DNA of 64,000 nucleotides, taken from contig JABAKD010000027.1 of NCBI GenBank assembly GCA_012845835.1, positions 914,001 to 978,000 of the forward strand, given 5' to 3'. A model generated the notes under the pieces. That model searched no databases. It saw nothing but the letters and a program-made list of their open reading frames with translations, and had not been told where the DNA came from. A program made the translations under genes and the position numbers. Origin of the DNA: Undaria pinnatifida (Eukaryota; Sar; Phaeophyceae; Laminariales; Alariaceae). Positions 10,984 through 22,044 of this stretch are shown one piece after another; position 1 is the stretch's first letter; every line of letters begins with the position of its first letter.

Positions 10984-11081
10984 CAAAGAAGGCCGGCAAG
11001 TGGTACCGGGGGATCTTCGAAACAGCCGATAGGTTCATGGCCAGGTGGCACGTGGAGGAGAAAAAGAAGGGGTCGGGGTAA
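10984..11081 (+). CDS. Isolated terminal coding exon, unknown protein
   Basis: A good 3' splice site (CGCACCGTTTCAG) is followed by two bases and 31 codons to a TAA: KKAGKWYRGIFETADRFMAR, then WHVEEKKKGSG. The balanced, charged and amphipathic composition is unlike the surrounding repeats. Upstream exons were not found; the nearest upstream sequence is the hAT-like element ending at 10729. The protein family is not recognised. Confidence 0.35.
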
Positions 11082-11639
11082 CGCGCAGCCTTGATGCGTG
11101 ACGCAAGAAGCCAAAGCGGGGGTGGCGGGAGTAGGGAAACCGCTGTTGAAAAAGCAAGGACACGGCAAACATGGTAGCAAGGCACAAGGCCGACTAGTAG
11201 CTAGAACCTGTCTACGTGACCTCAAGCTACTGCAACTAGCCCGTGTTGTGTTGTTGTTTTTGTTTTTGTCATCTGGATCTCCTTCTCCGTCCCCCTGGTG
11301 TCAGCCGATATTTCAGTACCACCGCCGGTATGCGGGTTCTCGCTGAACCGCCGTTGCTGTTTTCCATTTGATCCCTGTTTTCTCTTTCTCGGTGTGCTTG
11401 TTTATTTATGTTCCCTTTTACTTACTTTTGCCGTTTCTGTTTTCTTTTTGGTACCCTTGGGGACTTTCGAGGCGATCATGTCGGTATGGACACCGCCGTC
11501 GAAGATACGCTAAGTAGAGGATAGACCAGGCAGCAATTCTTCTAACCCCTTCAGTTTTAATAGTGGTAGTTTCATTGGGAGCCTTACTTAGCGTGCTGCC
11601 CCGACCACTGCGACGCCGGCTGGGTGGTGTGTGTGTGTG

Positions 11640-12172
11640 TTTTCACGTTAAGCCGATATTTTTACCCATCTACATGCAGCGCAAACCAGTGTGCGTGGTG
11701 ATGCCTCATAGAGAGAAATGCTGGTCGCCCCTGTGGCGTATCAGGTTATCCTCGAGCCTAGTATAGGTCAGTTTCGTGAGTTCGAGCCCCTCCGAGTGCA
11801 TACTCGTATAAATTCGTTGAGCCTTTTTCTTGTGCAGAAATTTGCTTGCGGAAAGCGCGAGAGCGCGAGTTAGCAACACTCGATAAAAAATCGACGAGCA
11901 GTGGGATTGATGAACCCTGTGCGCGATAAAAATTGAAGGCAAGTACTGGGGGGGAGAAGAGACGGCACCTGTGACCGCGGCTTGTCCAGAAGCTGGAATG
12001 TAAAAGTGTGAGAAAAAAAAAAAAGAGACCAGCTCTGTGGTCACAAGCTAAGAGACAAAGGTACACATTGTAAATATAGCAAGATGACTTGGCCATGCAA
12101 TGGCAGCCTCAATGAGAACGCGGACAGAAAACAAAATGTGCAAGCCAGCACACCAGACTATTTGCAGTAAAG
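11640..12172 (+). repeat. Dispersed repeat family D, copy interrupted by the SINE
   Basis: The left part (11640-11722) has CCCATCTACATGCAGCGCAA and ATAGAGAGAAATG. The right part (12030-12172) has ACATTGTAAATATAGCAAGA, TTGGCCATGCAATGGCA and ACACCAGACTATTTGCA. Together they match the copy at 9141-9385. Confidence 0.65.
11723..12024 (+). mobile_element. tRNA-derived SINE, copy 1
   Basis: About 302 bp, beginning GGTCGCC and ending in a run of 12 A. An A-box-like TGGCGTATCAGG lies 12 bp from the start and a B-box-like GAGTTCGAGCCC about 40 bp further, the spacing of an internal RNA polymerase III promoter in a tRNA gene. The body contains GCGAGTTAGCAACACTCGAT and CTTGTCCAGAAGCTGGAA. Near-identical copies are at 31781-32081 and 57688-57988, all on the plus strand. 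Confidence 0.85.
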
Positions 12173-13205
12173 TGTAAAGTGGCGTCTCCTTTGTTGCTGG
12201 GGGTTTGTTTGCTTAATTATTTGCCTGTTCGTTTTTGTACCAGGTATGCGGTACGGGGGCGATGATGACGGTGTTGCCACCACTGCTGCTGTCGTCGGAA
12301 ACAGTAGTGTGTATTAACAGTGTGCGGGTGATGAACCATGCGGCAATGCCCCTACCTACTCCTAAAGCAGGGTGACTCTACAGGCAATATGATTGTTGAT
12401 CCCAATGTTGGTGGGGTGGCGTTATCTGATGTGTTGCTAGTTGCTGGCTAGTTGCTGTGCTTTGCTTTTTCATTTTTGCCGTGCTGTCCTGTCTTCCTCT
12501 TTGTTTCCAGTTTTTTTTTGCTTTTTTGCTTTTTTGCTTTTTTGCTTTTTTTTCTTTCTTGTTAATATTTTATTGTTTTTGCTTTTTATGTTGCAATGAT
12601 CATACTGTCCTCTGTCGACGCCCTCGTCCTTGGGTTCCCCCCCCCCCCCCCCCCCCCCCAAATTCCCGAAAAAGTGGTACAAACATTGTGTTATCCCCGG
12701 GGACTGAACTTTTTATTTGAGGAAGCCCCCCCTATCTCTTTGGTGTACCCGGGCACACCTTTACTATCAATGTAAATCGCCCTCCCCCGGGGGAGAGCAC
12801 GAAAAATGTCACCGCAGGGGGAAAACATCAGTATAGTTGCGGCATTCCATGCCGCCCTGCTGCGACTTGTATGCAATGAATATTGCGTGTTGTCCGTGCT
12901 TTGCTTCTTACTAAGTATGCGCTTGTTCGTAGACCCTGTTGAGACCCGAGATCGCTGGTTATTGACAGCGAGGTGCGCGGCGGCGGGGAAGCGAGCTGCA
13001 CACGAGTCTGTGGCGGTTGTGTTGAGAGATCTTTTTTTGGAAGAAACCTCCGGGACTTTTTCTCCCCGGGAGCTTCTTTTACCGACGACCTTCCCCCTAC
13101 CTCTTTGTTCTCCCCGGGGACAACGTTTCATTGAAAAACCAACGCTCGCCCCAGGGCGAGTTTGCAGAGGATATTACGGTAGTCTAGCCAGGTAGAGTAG
13201 TTGGT
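12173..13205. other. Repeat-rich stretch without a supported gene
   Basis: Contains poly-T and poly-C tracts (about 12500-12660) and several CCCCGGGG-type palindromes. A 129-codon frame starts at ATG 12806 but resembles no known protein and spans palindromic repeats, so it is not called. Confidence 0.4.
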
Positions 13206-13214
13206 CCCTGTATG

Positions 13215-13380
13215 GGGCCGGTATATGCCAGCCGGAAGTACCGGTACTACTATAACGGAAACCGGCACTGCTCCGCGTAGTGCTATTTACGCGGAATCCC
13301 ATCTATGCCAAGCGATTTTACAGGCACTATGACGGCAACCGGCACTAACCAACCGGCATTACAGAGGGACCATTACTATA
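13215..13380 (+). repeat. Dispersed repeat family E, copy 1
   Basis: Built from short inverted modules around ACCGGCACTA and AGCGATTTTACAGGCACTAT. It is homologous, in inverse orientation, to 53150-53325, and a shorter piece lies at about 40245-40310. It looks like a foldback-type MITE. Confidence 0.55.
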
Positions 13381-13754
13381 CTTGGTACCCGTCTCTCTCC
13401 TCACACCTATGTATTGCGTCCCCGGATGGACGCTGGCAGCGATCGGGACGTGCCGTTGGTGGATCGCGGCGACCAATGGCGGCAGGCAATGGGGTCAGTC
13501 ATTTGAGCTTGGGCCTCAACGATACGATGGCAGTGAACGCGTTGCGCCTCGCGCGGGTGCATAAGCATTAATGCGTCGCCCCCCCCCCCCCCCAACACAC
13601 ACACTCACACACACCACCCGTGCTGCCGCACCCAATCCAACCCAACCCAACCCAACCAAACTGCGTTGTTGTCGTCAGGTGTTGGTGTGATCTACATAAG
13701 GAAGATAAAAATATAAAGGTGGCTGTCATTAAAGATTGGGGGGGGTTAATTGTG

Positions 13755-14012
13755 CTCATATCATGAAATTATTACATAAAAATATCATTAAAATAACTTT
13801 AGTCGTTTCTTTTCCTCGTATTACCTCGTATTACTGTTCCGTTGGGAGTATGGATGCTTCGCACCCATGGCAAGTGGGTTTTCAAGATCCTGCAACTCCA
13901 ATAATGGAAGGTATTATTTTTTTCAATGGTTTATTAATGGCTTTTATGCTATTTATTGCTTGTCTTGTACCTGGTAGGTTGATTACTGTATTGATATTTA
14001 GCGTTATTTAAT
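13755..14012 (+). pseudogene. cox2: Nuclear copy of mitochondrial cox2 5' end (NUMT)
   Basis: The frame from ATG 13763 reads MKLLHKNIIKI near its start, then MDASHPWQVGFQDPATPIME and GIIFFNGLLMAFMLFIACLV. This is the N-terminal part of cytochrome c oxidase subunit II: the conserved WQxGFQDPATPIMEGII block and the first transmembrane helix. It is strikingly AT-rich compared with the flanks. After ACLV the homology is broken by an extra CCTGGTA that forms GTACCTGGTA; beyond it the expected G-W-L-L region continues in another frame, with TGA at the two Trp positions. Only about 85 codons remain, so it is a non-functional insert. Confidence 0.85.
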
Positions 14013-14737
14013 GAAGATGCATGCGTCCCATATATATTGGAAATTACAAGTATGTCATATGATATGATATGTAATGATGTTCCATATCTATAGACGCGGA
14101 CACAGCCTTTTGGACTCACGTGCACGTGCTAAACTACACCGATTTCTTAGGTTTTCCAACCTGCTCAACCACAACAACGTTTTACGGGATATAGGGTTAA
14201 CAACGAACAGGGCAGTACAGTCAGACTACTCTGCGGCCAAGCCGCCGCATGCAGGCATCGTTGTTTGCGGCACACGCTCACCACCGCGCCAGCCTGTGGA
14301 GGCGTTGTGGCAATGTAGTTTGCCTGTTCGGTTCTGGTGAAGTATATATATATCTATAGGCGAAGGTTTTATATTATCTCCGAGATTTTCTTGTTGTGTC
14401 GTTGCCACGTAGGATGTTGTTGTACTCGGGCACGTGCGCCCGAAGGGGCATTCGCCGGCGACGCAAACCTCCTCACGTCCAACGGATGCACTTTGGCCGC
14501 ACTACTATGTTGCTGGTATGTTACTAGTTTGTTACTATTAATAGTATGTTACTAGCATGTTTCGACTGCTATGCCCGCTAAAGCTGGACAAGCATATTTC
14601 CCGGGACATTTTCAGTCTCCAGGCGGGGAAATATGCATCCTTAGTCGTTACCGTTTTGTTCGGCGTCCGCGCACGACCCTCGGGTACCAGTCGGTCTCTT
14701 GACTTTTGAGGGCGCCTTACCGTTTCGTAGGTCGAGG

Positions 14738-14788
14738 GTCACTAGTAGTCACTAGTAGTCACTAGTAGTCACTAGTAGTCACTAGTAG
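14738..14788. repeat. CACTAGTAGT tandem repeat
   Basis: Five uninterrupted copies of the 10-mer CACTAGTAGT. Confidence 0.9.
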
Positions 14789-14964
14789 TGCTGTGTGTTC
14801 TTCACATTAAAGTGGTATTTTCCACCCATCTATGTACTGCTGATACGAACACAAGTATTGTGACCAAAGGTCGCCAGAGTACCAATACCAGTCATTGGTA
14901 CTCACGCAATGACTCCCCACTGCCAGTCATGTTGAATGATACAAGACACTAGTGGCTGGAGTAG

Positions 14965-15200
14965 ACAAAGCTGAACATGACTGAGTACCTGCCGATACCT
15001 CGAGTACTTTTAACCCCTTTAGAGCCCCCGACCCTCCCTATACTAATCCAAGTAATTTTGTCCCCAAAAACGGGTTTCCAGTTGTAAAGGGGTTAAGGTG
15101 AAAATGACTGGGTACCTGCCAGCACCTCGTAAATCTGAAAAGTAATGAGTACCTGCCAGTATCCGGAGTACTTGAAGCTGAAAATGACTGAGTACCTGCT
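14965..15200. repeat. Tandem array of about 40-45 bp units
   Basis: Degenerate units containing CTGAAAATGACTGAGTACCT and GCCAGTACCTCGAGTACTT. One unit is split by the MITE at 15010-15096. Confidence 0.7.
15010..15096. mobile_element. piggyBac-like MITE, copy 1
   Basis: An 87-bp element with perfect 12-bp inverted ends, TTAACCCCTTTA and TAAAGGGGTTAA. This fits TTAA target sites next to CCCCTTTA ends. It splits a tandem-repeat unit whose uninterrupted version reads GAGTACTTGAAGCTGAAAAT. Relatives are at 15494-15582 and 21872-21953. Confidence 0.6.
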
Positions 15201-15493
15201 ACTATTCTCTTCTCCCTCCCCACTGACTCAATCGAAGAACGCCGGCGGGTGGAAGGGGGAAAAAACACGTTTGGCATGGCAGTCTGGAGGCCCTTTTGCT
15301 TCATGTTCTGCTCGTGTGCGCAACCCAGTCTTACTACGTATGTTGGGGTGATGTTTTTTCGGTACTGCTGGTAGTAATGGTAGTAGTGATAGTAGTAACA
15401 ATCGGTATCGATGGTCACACGTCATATAAGCGACACGTACGTATGATGTGATATCACCCACTATATAGATGCCTCAATGCGGATTACATGTCA

Positions 15494-15582
15494 TAATCCC
15501 TTTAGAGCCCCAACAATCCCTCCCTACACTAACTTGAAGTAATTTTGTAAAAAAAAAGCTTTTCCAGTAGTGAAGGCGTTAA
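15494..15582. mobile_element. piggyBac-like MITE, copy 2
   Basis: Diverged copy of the 15010 element: TAATCCCTTTAGAGCCCC at the left, AAGTAATTTTGT in the middle and GAAGGCGTTAAGG at the right. Confidence 0.55.
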
Positions 15583-15599
15583 GGACGATCAGTTCCATC

Positions 15600-17300
15600 A
15601 TTTCCAAACTGAACCGTCAGGTTACTTGACTACACGTCGGCAGCTATCATAGTCTACAGTGTTATACCCTGTTCGTTATACTTTCCGTGCGCAGAACGAT
15701 TACAGGCTTAAAGTCCTATTAATAGTCGTATTGCCCGTTGTACCAATGCCCCTATCACGCGCGATCGGCAGAAAAATCTTGCGCAGGTTGCAAAGATAGA
15801 CAAGTATTTTCGACTTAAGCGACTTCATCTGATGTTCAAGCGTCTATAGTACATATTACAATTCATTTGGAGCCCATTGTATTGTTGACACAGACAAGAG
15901 AACACAGACAAGAGAAGTGCAGTCTTGTCACCGTCGAGCCCAGCAAAGGCCTTGCACCGTGGATCGGGCATTCAACCTGTCCTCGCCCTATTCAGCAGCC
16001 CGCGTTACTTGATGTGGCATATTCTGCAATCGTCATGTTGGTTGGTCATACGAAGTATTTATTGTGTGCCCTTTCAAGCCCCAGGCGTGTTGTAGGTTAG
16101 ACTAACAGTTTGTTTCGAAGTGCGATACCTGGTGTAATATTATACCCTGGTACTGGTATGATTTTGTGTTTTCCAGTGGATGGAGAGTTTTAGCTCGGTC
16201 CCACGCCACGCGGCGTGCATGTCGTAGAACTGATTGGATTTGTAGTTCGGAACGTGATTTGACTCGCTGCCCGCTTTGCTTCGTGTGCTCCATGCTGTTA
16301 CCGTCAATTTGCTTGGACTGACTGTTTTTCCCTGTAGAGTGCCAAAAGGCTTACGACTGCTGTAGAATGGTGTATTATTCTATTATTTCTCTTAGAAAAT
16401 CTACACGAAATTGCTGTGCTTTGAAACTGCTACACTCAGCTGCTGCACTAATCTGCTGCGCTACACGTACCGCTGCACCAAAACGGTTGTAATAAACTAA
16501 CCGGCTGCACTACAGTACGAGTACATTGGCATTTTTAACGGCTGCACCAAAAGTGTCTACTGTACTAAGCTGCTCTAACTCGGGACCAAGCTACTTCACT
16601 AAATGTATTTGCTGAAAGGCCACTGTTTATGGTACCCCGATCTAGATCGTAGATCTTCCTGAGATTCGTTTCGCCACCTAAAAGACCGAGATGTTCATTG
16701 GAGATTTTCAAACAGTGTATATGGTAAAATCGAATCTCGGTACAGATTCTACCAAAAATGTTCAATGTGTTCGAAGGCATTGTTAAGGGGGATGGTTGTA
16801 CGAATTCGAATATGCGAAAACACACAAGCGCGCCGCAGCGCCACAACAACTACAGACCGTGGCGATCGAACCGCGCGAGGGCCAAGCGGCAGCTGCTCGG
16901 CAGTGGCCCAGGAGGATATCGCATATTTGCGAATTTACTGCTGTTGCGTGTGTGTTCGTGTGCGCGGGTTGCAAAATGCGGCCGAATTTGGCACCATCTC
17001 GAAACAATGTCTGGAGAAAAACTACGTACCTTGTCCCCATTTGGTGGATTTTCCGAACTTGGAACTTGTCATAACCAACATTCGTCTCCACACGCAGTGT
17101 ACACAGATCTTGGTTTGGGTGGATCTTGCTGAGAGATCAAGATCTGTGACCCAGATCGGGGTACTATAAACAGTAGTCTAACGCGTTGTCTTGCTGTTCT
17201 TATGTTAGTATGTTCGTATGTTCCTATGTTTCTATGTTCCCATGTTATTTTGTTACTATGTTCTTATATGCACGTGTGTTCTTATGTTATGTTATCATGT
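15600..17300. other. Gene-free stretch
   Basis: No convincing ORF, RNA gene or long repeat. A weak relative of the TTGCAAAGAT core of families A and B lies near 15785-15825. Confidence 0.4.
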
Positions 17301-17311
17301 CATGATGCCAG

Positions 17312-17382
17312 ATGACGGCACGGGAGTTGTTGAAGTCCGATTACCAATGCAGCTTTGGGAGTCGATTCGCCTTCATGACCAG
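17312..17382 (+). CDS. Possible orphan internal exon
   Basis: ATGCCAG is followed by DGTGVVEVRLPMQLWESIRL then HDQ and a CAG|GTGAAT donor. The peptide composition and both splice signals are exon-like, but no partner exons were connected and the family is unknown. Confidence 0.2.
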
Positions 17383-17570
17383 GTGAATCAAACCGTGGAA
17401 GTAACAACGTATAGTGTATAGGCCGGCACAGTAACATGATTAGCACAACTTAACGGAGCAGTCCCATTGGTGAACAAATTGCAGGGTTTTTCGCGGTTCC
17501 GAAACGTGCCGTCGTTCTCGCCATGTATAATACCTGGTATAATCGTACACTCTCACTGTTCGTTTCGTCT

Positions 17571-17799
17571 CGTTTCGGTTCGGTTCGGTTCGGTTCGGTT
17601 CGATTCGGTTCGGTTCGGTTCGGTTCGGTTCGGTTCGGTTCGGTTCGGTTCGGTTCGGTTCGGTTCGGCTCGGTTCGGTTCGATTCGGTTCGGTTCGGTT
17701 CGGTTCGGCTCGGTTCGGTTCGGTTCGGTTCGGTTCGGTTCGGTTCGGTTCGGTTCGGTTCGGTTCGGTTCGGTTCGGTTCGGTTCGGTTCGGTTCGGA
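17571..17799. repeat. (TTCGG)n pentanucleotide satellite
   Basis: About 45 nearly perfect TTCGG copies with a few TTCGA and CTCGG variants. The Arg/Phe/Gly and Asn/Arg/Thr/Glu/Pro frames across it are artefacts. Flanking CAGGGTTTTTCGCGGTTC at 17483 and inverted CCGTGGTTTTCC at about 17898 resemble the ends of the GGGTC hAT-like elements. Confidence 0.9.
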
Positions 17800-18354
17800 A
17801 CCATGGTCCCAAGTCCGTACGGATCAGATCGGTTCGGGGTCCTTTTAGATGCCGGTTTTCTCCGGTTGACTCTTGGTGAACCGCACGGAAAACCACGGTT
17901 CCCGCAGTGGACCATGCATGAGAACAAGATCATGAGAACAAGATTGGAACCGTACTACTAATATACTATTAATACTATTGATAACGCTAATATTATTAGT
18001 ACTATCTACTAATACTACTGCTACTATCAATATTACTGCAACTACATAGTGCTGCTGCCACTACTATTAATACCACACTACTCTACTGCCATTACTATGA
18101 AGACCCCAACAACTGCTGCTAATGCTATGAATACTACTAAGTGAGAATATTAGTGCTGTTAACATTGTTAATATTATTATTGAAGTATGACCACTGTTGC
18201 CACTACCACTACCACCAATCGTCTTCAACTACAGTAGTATGTACTACACTAGTTTATACTACTGATACTATGTACCCAGTATACTGCTATGAAATCTGCT
18301 AATAATATTATTATCACTACAACCACTACGATTGCCCCTCCTCTCCCCCTCCCC

Positions 18355-18426
18355 TCCTCCTCCTCCTCCTCCTCCTCCTCCTCCTCCTCCTCCTCCTCCT
18401 CCTCCTCCTCCTCCTCCTTCTCCTCC
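18355..18426. repeat. (CCT)n microsatellite
   Basis: About 24 CCT repeats. The frame through it is a poly-Glu or poly-Arg artefact. The region 17950-18300 upstream is AT-rich with ACTACTA-type trinucleotides and no gene. Confidence 0.95.
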
Positions 18427-19914
18427 TCGTACCTGACATGACACGCATCCCGTGTGTTGGTTGTGCGCCTCGATGCATGCACACGCTCGGACAGGTAGAC
18501 ATCGTCGGCACGCCGGAGGGGGGGGGGGGAGAGAGCGGGCCTTCGCGTTCCTCCGGCGGCAAGAGTAGGAGGAGGCGTGTGCGCGGCATCGGCTGCTGCG
18601 TAGAAACAGATCCGAACGCAGCGACTTTGAGGGCGCTGGAGTGCATCAATCTGTGAGTTGCGTTCCGAGACAAGGCCGCGGTTTATGACTTTGGCGGCGA
18701 TCGGTTGCTTACGATGCGCTTTCGAAGTACCATACCTACTGTTGCTACATCGTAACTCCAATGTCTGCAACTACGGCCGTGCATCACCTCTGCTGCTGCT
18801 GCTGCTGTTAGTTACCGACGATCGATTTTATTCCCGCTTTGTCAAGGTGCAAGAATCCCGGCGCTTTTGAACGTTTTAAAACTCAACGCCGCGCATCCCC
18901 CCCCTATCCCTTCCCCTCCCCACCCGCGTTTTTGTACCTCCCCTCAAAAAAGGTACAAAACTTGTTACTTTTCTCGAGCCTGGTCGCCTTTCGCTTCCAC
19001 CGTTCCGTTACCCCCTTTAAGACCGGATCCCTATGGACAGGCGGCCTTCCAACATAGAGGAAGCCCTGTTCGTAACGGCGGCGCCGCAGCAGAGAGGGAG
19101 AGTGGCACGCCACATCTGCACGCTGGTAGCGGTCGCGTTGATGGTTGTAGCTCTAGCGGGGTGGGGGGGCGAAAAGGGGAGAAGGGCGGAAGCGAGAAAG
19201 GCGGAGTGATTGACGGCGCAACTTTGGAAGGTGAACTGCTGTAAAGGATTGTCAAACTCTTACTTTAAGGGTTTTTGCGTTCAACTGTGCTTTGGCCTCG
19301 ACACCAACGCAAATACCAGAACAGCCCTACATCAACGCCGTAAACCGACAGCATATTATGTTTTTGAATGCCAACACGTATGATATACCAGATTATAGGA
19401 TTACCAACACCGTATTGTATAGGAACTAGTCGTACCCCCGAAGCGTGCAAGAGTCGGCCGGTACTGCGGAGAAAAACAATTTGCCGCTGTACCAAAAATA
19501 AACAAATACTGACCACCTCCCGCAGGCACGAAACACTCACCAACGTACCACACGACACACCCACCGACCAAGCCTTCCACTCACCAACCAAACCATCCGC
19601 CATGTGCTACAGCAGTACGTACAGCAAGTAGATGCGTTGGTTCGTAGGCCGGTATAGCGGAGAAAAACAAAATACTACAGTAATAATACTGTGCAACCAA
19701 ATGAACAAGACCACATCCCGCAGCGGTCACGAAATCACCCACCCACGTACGAAACGACCCACCCGCCCACCCACCCACCCACCCGACCACCCGCCCACCG
19801 ACCAAGTCGTCTAGCCAATACCCCACCCAACATGTGCTACAGAGGTACCGCAGTACGTACAGCAGCAAACAGATGCGTTGGTCCGGATTCCTGCTGCGAT
19901 TTCCTTGTTACTTT

Positions 19915-20095
19915 TCTCCGCCACGACGGGGAGAGGGCAAGCCGTCCCTGGGAGGGCGCCTTCCCCCGCCCCCCGCTCGCCGAGTTCGGCGTCGGCGCCT
20001 TTTCCCTCGCCGGGGACACCGAGGGCTGACGTGTGAGGCGGCCGTGGCAAGGTCGTGGTGGCGCGGACGGTCCGGTGCCCCGCGATAGAACCGAC
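19915..20095 (+). repeat. GC-rich dispersed repeat, copy 2
   Basis: Plus-strand counterpart of 5245-5437, preceded at 19740-19800 by a CCCACCCACC microsatellite and TACGTACAGCAG repeats. Confidence 0.5.
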
Positions 20096-20753
20096 GCCGA
20101 GCGGGGCATGCTGAAACCGGCATAGCCGTGAAGATCACCACTTCGCTGTTGCATTATGACAAGGATACCAACACCATGACACTAACACCATGCACCAACA
20201 CAGTTAGTATTTAAAATATGAAAAAAACCTGATGTCACACCAATTGGACGCTGATGTAGCACTGATGTAACAGTTATCGAGCACCCGTGAAAACACCAAG
20301 TCACCTCTCGATCGCGGATGAGGGTGTTGGAGCGGTATGCTGCAAGTGCTGTGAGTATGTGTGGGTGTGCCCGATGCAGCGGCGTCAACATCAGTCCCAC
20401 CCCACACCGCTCGCAGTACCCGCAGCAATATCCACAGTAGAAGCGAAACGCTGTCCTCGCCTCGCCTGTCATGCAGTTGCTGTAGTTCTTGATGTTGTCG
20501 CTCATGTGTTGCTGCTGTTGTTGATGCTGTCGCTCATGTGTTGCTGCTGTTGTTGTAATCGATTTTCTCGGCCAAAGCCCCCGCAAAAATGCACTGGTAT
20601 CTGGTAACATTTCGTAGTCACAATGCAGTCTATCGCATCATTCGGACAACGTCATTTAGAGCCCAATAGAAATGAGTAAAACGGCAACAAACAGACTGAA
20701 GAAAATCGCACGCTCGGTTTCGTTTTTGTAGAGCTGTGACGCTGTGATACGAG

Positions 20754-20880
20754 GTGTCGGCGTTGTTGACGTGGTTGGCCTTGTTGGCCTTGCTAATGGT
20801 GTTGGCCTTGCTACTACTGTTGGCCCTGCTTGTTGTTGGCCTTGTTGGCCTCGTTCACCTTGTTGGCCTTGTTTTTATTT
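20754..20880. repeat. GTTGGCCTTG minisatellite
   Basis: Degenerate 9-12 bp units of GTTGGCCTTG immediately upstream of a possible 3' splice site at 20884. Confidence 0.75.
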
Positions 20881-20885
20881 TCCAG

Positions 20886-21043
20886 ATCGACTGCTCGGTA
20901 TGGTGGAGAGCATGGGGGGTGCCACGGAGGAGCAGCTCGTCGAGAAGCTAGGGCGGGGAGTGACCCATGACCATGGCGGAGTTGCGGCAGCCTTAGCCGA
21001 GGCGAGTGTCGCTTTACCATACGCAGCAATAGAGTGGTACTGA
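20886..21043 (+). CDS. Possible terminal exon, unknown protein
   Basis: TTTTTATTTTCCAG is followed by two bases and 51 codons to TGA: RLLGMVESMGGATEEQLVEK, then LGRGVTHDHGG and ALAEASVALPYAAIEWY. The composition is protein-like and the acceptor is good. No upstream exon was connected and the family is unknown. Confidence 0.3.
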
Positions 21044-21871
21044 TCTGCAGCAGTTTGGAATCTGAGGCTGCTTTACATCCTGTTAAGGAGATCCGGTGCT
21101 ATGGGACAAAATGAAAACATATACCATACATTCAGGTAAATAAGGGAAGATTTAAGTCCCACGTACAATACCAGGTACCAGGTTTTCACATACTTGAGTA
21201 TACGTGCCCCCACCACTTGGGTGTAACCGAGATGTGATAATGGTCTTGTTGCGGACGATCCGAACATAAACGCTCAGTTAGTTGACTATGCGTGGACGGC
21301 TGACGTTACCGCTTTTTCGATATTGCAACAAAACATAGGGGGGGGGAACCCAGTTGTTCGTTGGTTTGCATCCTCCTTGAAAATTATTTTGTTTGGTGGA
21401 CACGTTATTGAGGCTCACAAGAGAGCAGTCGTGACATAACGTGATGGGAGAGCTTTATTGAAAGGTCGAGAATCTCCCCCTTTTTTGGTGCGTCGTTTCG
21501 TCGTATACAACGTATTTTCGTAGTACCTGGTATGATTCAATACTATTAATATGAAGAGCTGGAGTTGATAAGACCTGAGGATGCTTTATTAGGTGGCTTT
21601 CCCTCAGATTTAGTGTGGAGTGGCGACCAGTTGTAGTTGATGAACCCGAGACTGCATTATTAGGTGGCTGGCTACAAGGCTTCCCTCAGATTTCGTCTGC
21701 CATGGCGAACCTATCTGGACAGCAATCGAGGGCATCAGGCGCACCAGGATCAACGCCATATGCGTGGATTTATCGTCGTCATGTGCGATAGCCCCTGTGC
21801 GGACGAACGAAAGACCATGCATGGAGGAGACGGTTGATTATGGCTTCCTGCTTCGTATAGCCTACCGGTAT

Positions 21872-21953
21872 GTCTAAACCCTTCCCTATACTAACTCCAA
21901 GTAATTTTGTCATCTTTTTGCCAAAAACGGGTTCCCAGCTGTAAAGGTGTTAA
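21872..21953. mobile_element. piggyBac-like MITE, copy 3
   Basis: Shares CCCTATACTAACTCCAAGTA, AAAAACGGGTT and TGTAAAGGTGTTAAGG with the 15010 copy; the left end is worn. Confidence 0.55.
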
Positions 21954-22044
21954 GGTTGGCGCTGCAATTGTGTTCTACTATTAATACCAGGTACAGTAGT
22001 ACTTTTTGACATTTTTTTTGTTTTCTGGATGACGAGGCTCCTTA

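Noticed and set aside
11723-11800. tRNA gene in the SINE head
   Set aside because: A and B boxes are present, but a full cloverleaf with paired acceptor stem was not found, and the same head recurs with a long conserved body and A tail.
17450-17961. ORFs across the TTCGG array on both strands
   Set aside because: Pure pentamer repeat artefacts.
18249-18770. 173-aa minus-strand ORF with a Glu run
   Set aside because: Depends on the (CCT)n microsatellite; no splice signals or similarity.
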